Shown here in pieces: positions 14,088-16,147 of a stretch of 16,147 nucleotides of DNA. Origin of the DNA: an uncultured Oscillibacter sp. (lineage in GTDB: Bacteria; Bacillota; Clostridia; Oscillospirales; Oscillospiraceae); contig CAMMCS010000023.1 of assembly GCA_946494635.1 (NCBI GenBank), forward strand, positions 1 to 16,147, in the 5' to 3' direction. The notes under the pieces are model-generated. The model worked only from the letters and a program-made list of their open reading frames with translations. It was not told where the DNA came from and searched no databases. How positions within the stretch are numbered: position 1 is the first letter of the stretch; each line of letters begins with the position of its first letter. The translations under genes and the position numbers were made by a program.

Positions 14088-15251
14088 TCACTTGTTCCGC
14101 TCCATCAGAAAATCCGCCATCTGTCGGGCGAAAATCCTGCCCGCCAGGGCGGCCTCTTCCGGGGAGTTTCCCGCGGCGCCCACCTCCACCAGCAGCGATC
14201 CGGTGGTGGCGTGCTGGTTGTAGCGGGAATTCCGCAGCAGAAGGGGCCGCATCAGGGTGGGGTAGTCCTCCAGGATGTCGTTCTGCAGGGCCACCGCCAG
14301 CTTCAGGTTCTCCATCCAGTCAGGGTGGGGCAGGCCGCTGCCGTCGCTGCCCATTACCAGCGTCATCTGGGCGGCGGCGCCCACTCCGTCGATTTGGGAT
14401 ATCACCTTGTACTGATTCCCCGCCTCGTCCGCGATGGCGTCCCGGTGGACGTCCAGAATGAACCGGAGAGAGGGGTACTCCGCCAGATATGTCTCAATGG
14501 CGGACAGTGCGTTGTTATAGGCGTCGTTGTATGAGGTATAATCATACAGCGTCCGGTCGTGAAGGACGGAGATCCCCGCCTCTGTGAACACCTCCGCCAT
14601 CTCGTCGCCCACGCCCACCACGTTGTAGCGGGAATCGGTGGTGCGGTAGTTGCCGGACCAGACAACATCCGTCCCCGGGGGCGGGGTATACGCCTCGCTG
14701 CCATGGGTGTGGAGAATCAGGATCTGGGGCTCGTCGTCCGTCAGCGTGGCGTCGAACGCCGCCGTCAGCTCCGAGACCGCAAGGGCATGGTCTGTGGAGT
14801 TGGAGATGTATGTCCGGCCGCAGACGGTGTAGCCGCTGGGATCCGTGGGCACCAGGGTCCGGGCTTCCACGCCGTTGTCCGTCGCCTCTCCGGTCTCCAG
14901 GGGCGTCTCCTCCACCGGCTCAGTCACCATTTCCTCCCGGCCGCCGGGGCCGTTCTCCTCCGTCCGCTCCGTGGACCACAGCTCCGCTACCGTCTGCCGG
15001 ACGGAGAGCAGCAGGGGAGACTGTCCCAGGGTCATCACCGCGGCGGGGGAGAGGCCGTCCGCAGGCCACAGATCCCCCAGCTCCCATCGGAGGGCCGCCA
15101 GGGGAGACGCCTCCCGCAGGGCAGCCCATGCGGCCGAGGCCGTCTCGCTGCCGGCGGTGACCGCCGCGGCCCAGAGGGTTCCCGCCGCCAGGCCCGCCGC
15201 CCCCAGACGGCGTGTCAGCCGCCGCAGGCCGCCATGTGTGCCTCGTCTCAT
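14088..15251 (-). CDS. spoIIP: stage II sporulation protein P (SpoIIP)
   Basis: SpoIIP is a zinc-dependent amidase/endopeptidase of the SpoIID-SpoIIM-SpoIIP complex that degrades septal peptidoglycan and drives engulfment of the forespore. The 387-residue product has a basic N-terminus and a membrane segment (about residues 15-35), a low-complexity Glu/Thr linker and a C-terminal catalytic domain. The motifs are ILILHTHGSEAY (H181, H183), GVGDEMAEVF, FILDVHRDAI (H269) and the final LLVEVGAAGNSPEEA. The spacing H181-H269 agrees with the two catalytic His of Bacillus SpoIIP. Start ATG has AGAGGTGAG at 5 nt. A sigma-E-like promoter lies directly upstream. In many Firmicutes spoIIP follows gpr; here it is about 13.7 kb away and on the same strand. 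Confidence 0.95.
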   Translation of the reverse strand: MRRGTHGGLRRLTRRLGAAGLAAGTLWAAAVTAGSETASAAWAALREASPLAALRWELGDLWPADGLSPAAVMTLGQSPLLLSVRQTVAELWSTERTEENGPGGREEMVTEPVEETPLETGEATDNGVEARTLVPTDPSGYTVCGRTYISNSTDHALAVSELTAAFDATLTDDEPQILILHTHGSEAYTPPPGTDVVWSGNYRTTDSRYNVVGVGDEMAEVFTEAGISVLHDRTLYDYTSYNDAYNNALSAIETYLAEYPSLRFILDVHRDAIADEAGNQYKVISQIDGVGAAAQMTLVMGSDGSGLPHPDWMENLKLAVALQNDILEDYPTLMRPLLLRNSRYNQHATTGSLLVEVGAAGNSPEEAALAGRIFARQMADFLMERNK

Positions 15252-15271
15252 ATCCGCTCACCTCTGGGACA

Positions 15272-15300
15272 ACCTTATGCGCCGGGAGAGGCTGATATGC
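15272..15300 (-). promoter_or_regulatory. sigma-E-like promoter of spoIIP
   Basis: On the minus strand: GCATATC (15300-15294), 14-nt spacer, CATAAGGT (15279-15272), about 20 bp ahead of the spoIIP start codon. Compared with the Bacillus sigma-E consensus (KMATATT, 13-15 nt, CATACAMT), 6 of 7 and 5 of 8 bases fit. spoIIP belongs to the sigma-E regulon in Bacillus. Confidence 0.55.
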
Positions 15301-15303
15301 CGT

Positions 15304-15337
15304 AAAAAAGCGGGAACGGCCACGCCGTTCCCGCTTT
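15304..15337 (-). terminator. Rho-independent terminator of the thioesterase gene
   Basis: Stem AAAGCGGGAACGGC / GCCGTTCCCGCTTT with a 3-nt loop; on the minus strand it is followed by a T run (TTTTTT in total). It lies between the thioesterase stop and the spoIIP promoter, insulating the two. Confidence 0.88.
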
Positions 15338-15340
15338 CAG

Positions 15341-15781
15341 TCATTTCTCCGCCGCCTTCTGGTCCATCAGGGTCTTGTCCACACAGAAGAAGGTGAACTC
15401 CCCCGTGGCCAGCAGCTTCCCGTCCTCGCCGGTGATGTCCACCGCCGTGAGGACCGTGGATCTGCCCCGGTGCCGCACCCAGGCGGTGGCCCGGACAGTA
15501 CCCCTGGCCTGGTTGCGCAGAAAGTGGAGGGAGCTGGTCTGGGTCACATAGGATCTCCCGTCCGTGTGGGCCGCTGTGCCGGTGGCGTTGTCCGCCATGG
15601 TGTAAATGGCCCCGCCGTGCACAAGGCCGTAGGGATTGCGGCTCTCCGGCCGGATATCCAGCCGGAATACCGCCCTGTCTTTTTCCACAGATTCCAACGC
15701 AATGTGGTTGTAAATCATAAAGGCGTTTTTCTTGATCCGCTCCTGGGTCTGCTCCAACAGGCTCTTCTGAGATTCTGCCAT
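15341..15781 (-). CDS. PaaI-type hotdog-fold thioesterase
   Basis: A cytoplasmic acyl-CoA thioesterase of the PaaI/YbgC hotdog superfamily, which hydrolyses aromatic or aliphatic acyl-CoA; the substrate here is unknown. The 146-residue product has the long central helix motif NPYGLVHGGAIYTMADNATG, with H55-G-G and D64 as the expected active-site region. It then has the hotdog strands YVTQTSSLHFLRNQARG, VRATAWVRHRGRSTVLTAVDITGEDGKLLATG and a final strand EFTFFCVD. Start ATG at 15781 is preferred over an upstream TTG that would add 9 residues, because AAAGGAAA lies 9 nt ahead. It is monocistronic, with its own promoter and terminator. Confidence 0.9.
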   Translation of the reverse strand: MAESQKSLLEQTQERIKKNAFMIYNHIALESVEKDRAVFRLDIRPESRNPYGLVHGGAIYTMADNATGTAAHTDGRSYVTQTSSLHFLRNQARGTVRATAWVRHRGRSTVLTAVDITGEDGKLLATGEFTFFCVDKTLMDQKAAEK

Positions 15782-15817
15782 AGGCTGTTTCCTTTCTGTT
15801 TTGCACAAGTTGTCTTT

Positions 15818-15845
15818 ATTTTATCGGATGGCGGAAATTTGTCAA
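15818..15845 (-). promoter_or_regulatory. promoter of the thioesterase gene
   Basis: On the minus strand: TTGACA (15845-15840), 16-nt spacer, TAAAAT (15823-15818), 37 bp ahead of the ATG. Confidence 0.8.
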
Positions 15846-15860
15846 GAGAGCGAAAGATAT

Positions 15861-15970
15861 GTTCCTCCGGAGGCGGAACGATTTGAATTCGTCCGGCTTC
15901 GCCGGACACCACAACTCCTAATTCCTAACTCCTAACTGCTCTTCACTCTCAACTCTCAGCTCTTCACTCT
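15861..15970. repeat. MITE-like intergenic repeat, copy B
   Basis: The core (15861-15910) matches the core of the copy at 4310-4359 in 45 of 50 bases: hairpin GTTCCTCC-gga-GGCGGAAC (one mismatch in the stem), linker GATTTGAATTC, hairpin GTCCGGC-ttc-GCCGGAC and ACC. The left arm is missing. The right arm (15911-15970) is long and built of heptad-like units (CTCCTAA, TTCCTAA, then CTCTTCA/CTCTCAA types), the reverse complement of the TTAGGAG units in copy A. It lies between the nadE terminator and the thioesterase promoter. Confidence 0.85.
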
Positions 15971-15998
15971 AAAAAAGAGGCGCTCTCGCGCCTCTTTT
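15971..15998 (-). terminator. Rho-independent terminator of nadE
   Basis: Stem AAAAGAGGCGC / GCGCCTCTTTT (15973-15983 with 15988-15998), loop TCTC, followed on the minus strand by further Ts, 3 nt beyond the nadE stop. Confidence 0.88.
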
Positions 15999-16001
15999 CC
16001 T

Positions 16002-16147
16002 TTATTTCAGCGTCTCCAGCTCCGCCATCCACAGGGCAGCGGACGCGTCGCTGGGCATCCGCCAGTCGCCGCGGGGGGAGAGGGCCACGGTTCCCACCTT
16101 GGGGCCGTCCGGCAGGCAGCTGCGCTTGAACTGCTGGGAGAAGAACC
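16002..16147 (-). CDS. nadE: NAD(+) synthase, C-terminal end (runs off window)
   Basis: NadE makes NAD from deamido-NAD, ATP and glutamine or ammonia, the last step of NAD biosynthesis. Only the last 47 codons are present. They read FFSQQFKRSCLPDGPKVGTV and then ALSPRGDWRMPSDASAALW, the conserved C-terminal tail of the long, glutamine-dependent NAD synthases of Clostridia. The frame enters from the window's right edge and ends at TAA (16004-16002), with its terminator directly downstream. The glutaminase domain and the ATP site are outside the window. Confidence 0.85.
   Translation of the reverse strand, partial: FFSQQFKRSCLPDGPKVGTVALSPRGDWRMPSDASAALWMAELETLK

Noticed and set aside
1..16147. 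Defence island, CRISPR array, prophage or insertion sequence
   Set aside because: No repeat-spacer pattern, transposase, integrase, restriction, toxin-antitoxin or phage structural gene was found on either strand.

Overview
The window looks like chromosomal DNA of a GC-rich, spore-forming, strictly anaerobic Clostridium-class bacterium, most likely of the Oscillospiraceae (Flavonifractor/Oscillibacter/Lawsonibacter-like). That placement is an inference from four things: the GC-rich coding style, the sporulation genes gpr and spoIIP, a monomeric [FeFe] hydrogenase, and intergenic repeats rich in TTAGGAA-type motifs. No rRNA, tRNA, CRISPR array, transposase, integrase or phage gene was seen.

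Layout. 1-376 (-): 5' part of gpr, divergent from rpsT (570-833, TTG start). 979-3249 (+): an operon of tatD, a frameshifted lipoprotein gene and a TatD-linked radical SAM gene, closed by several hairpins and a two-way terminator shared with a convergent TauE/SafE-type permease (3451-4200, -). 4280-4386: a MITE-like repeat. 4420-5617 (+): the rpsF-ssb-rpsR operon with a consensus promoter and a strong terminator. 5746-6666 (+): an AEC-family permease, convergent with a group B-type [FeFe] hydrogenase (6749-8269, -). 8270-8852: non-coding, with the hydrogenase promoter, a 19-bp perfect hairpin and a short palindrome. 8853-9449 (-): an AT-richer gene of unknown function with a damaged or unclear 5' end. 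9561-13062 (+): a promoter, a leader of about 290 nt full of GC-rich hairpins, a membrane-anchored DUF4340 protein, an OmpR-type response regulator and a histidine kinase. 13110-13883 (-): an unrecognised exported lipoprotein. 14088-15251 (-): spoIIP, with a sigma-E-like promoter. 15341-15781 (-): a hotdog thioesterase. 15861-15970: a second copy of the 4.3-kb repeat. 16002-16147 (-): the 3' end of nadE.

How the genes work together. rpsT and rpsF-ssb-rpsR are housekeeping translation and replication genes. gpr (SASP breakdown at germination) and spoIIP (septal peptidoglycan hydrolysis at engulfment) show that the organism sporulates. DUF4340, response regulator and kinase appear to form one operon, so the anchored DUF4340 protein may be an accessory or a target of the two-component system. 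The rSAM family is known for its linkage to tatD, but its substrate is unknown. I saw no defence island or other clearly new multi-gene system. The most unusual material is the intergenic repeat family, the structured leader with a duplicated -10 box, and the tatD/lipoprotein/rSAM cluster.
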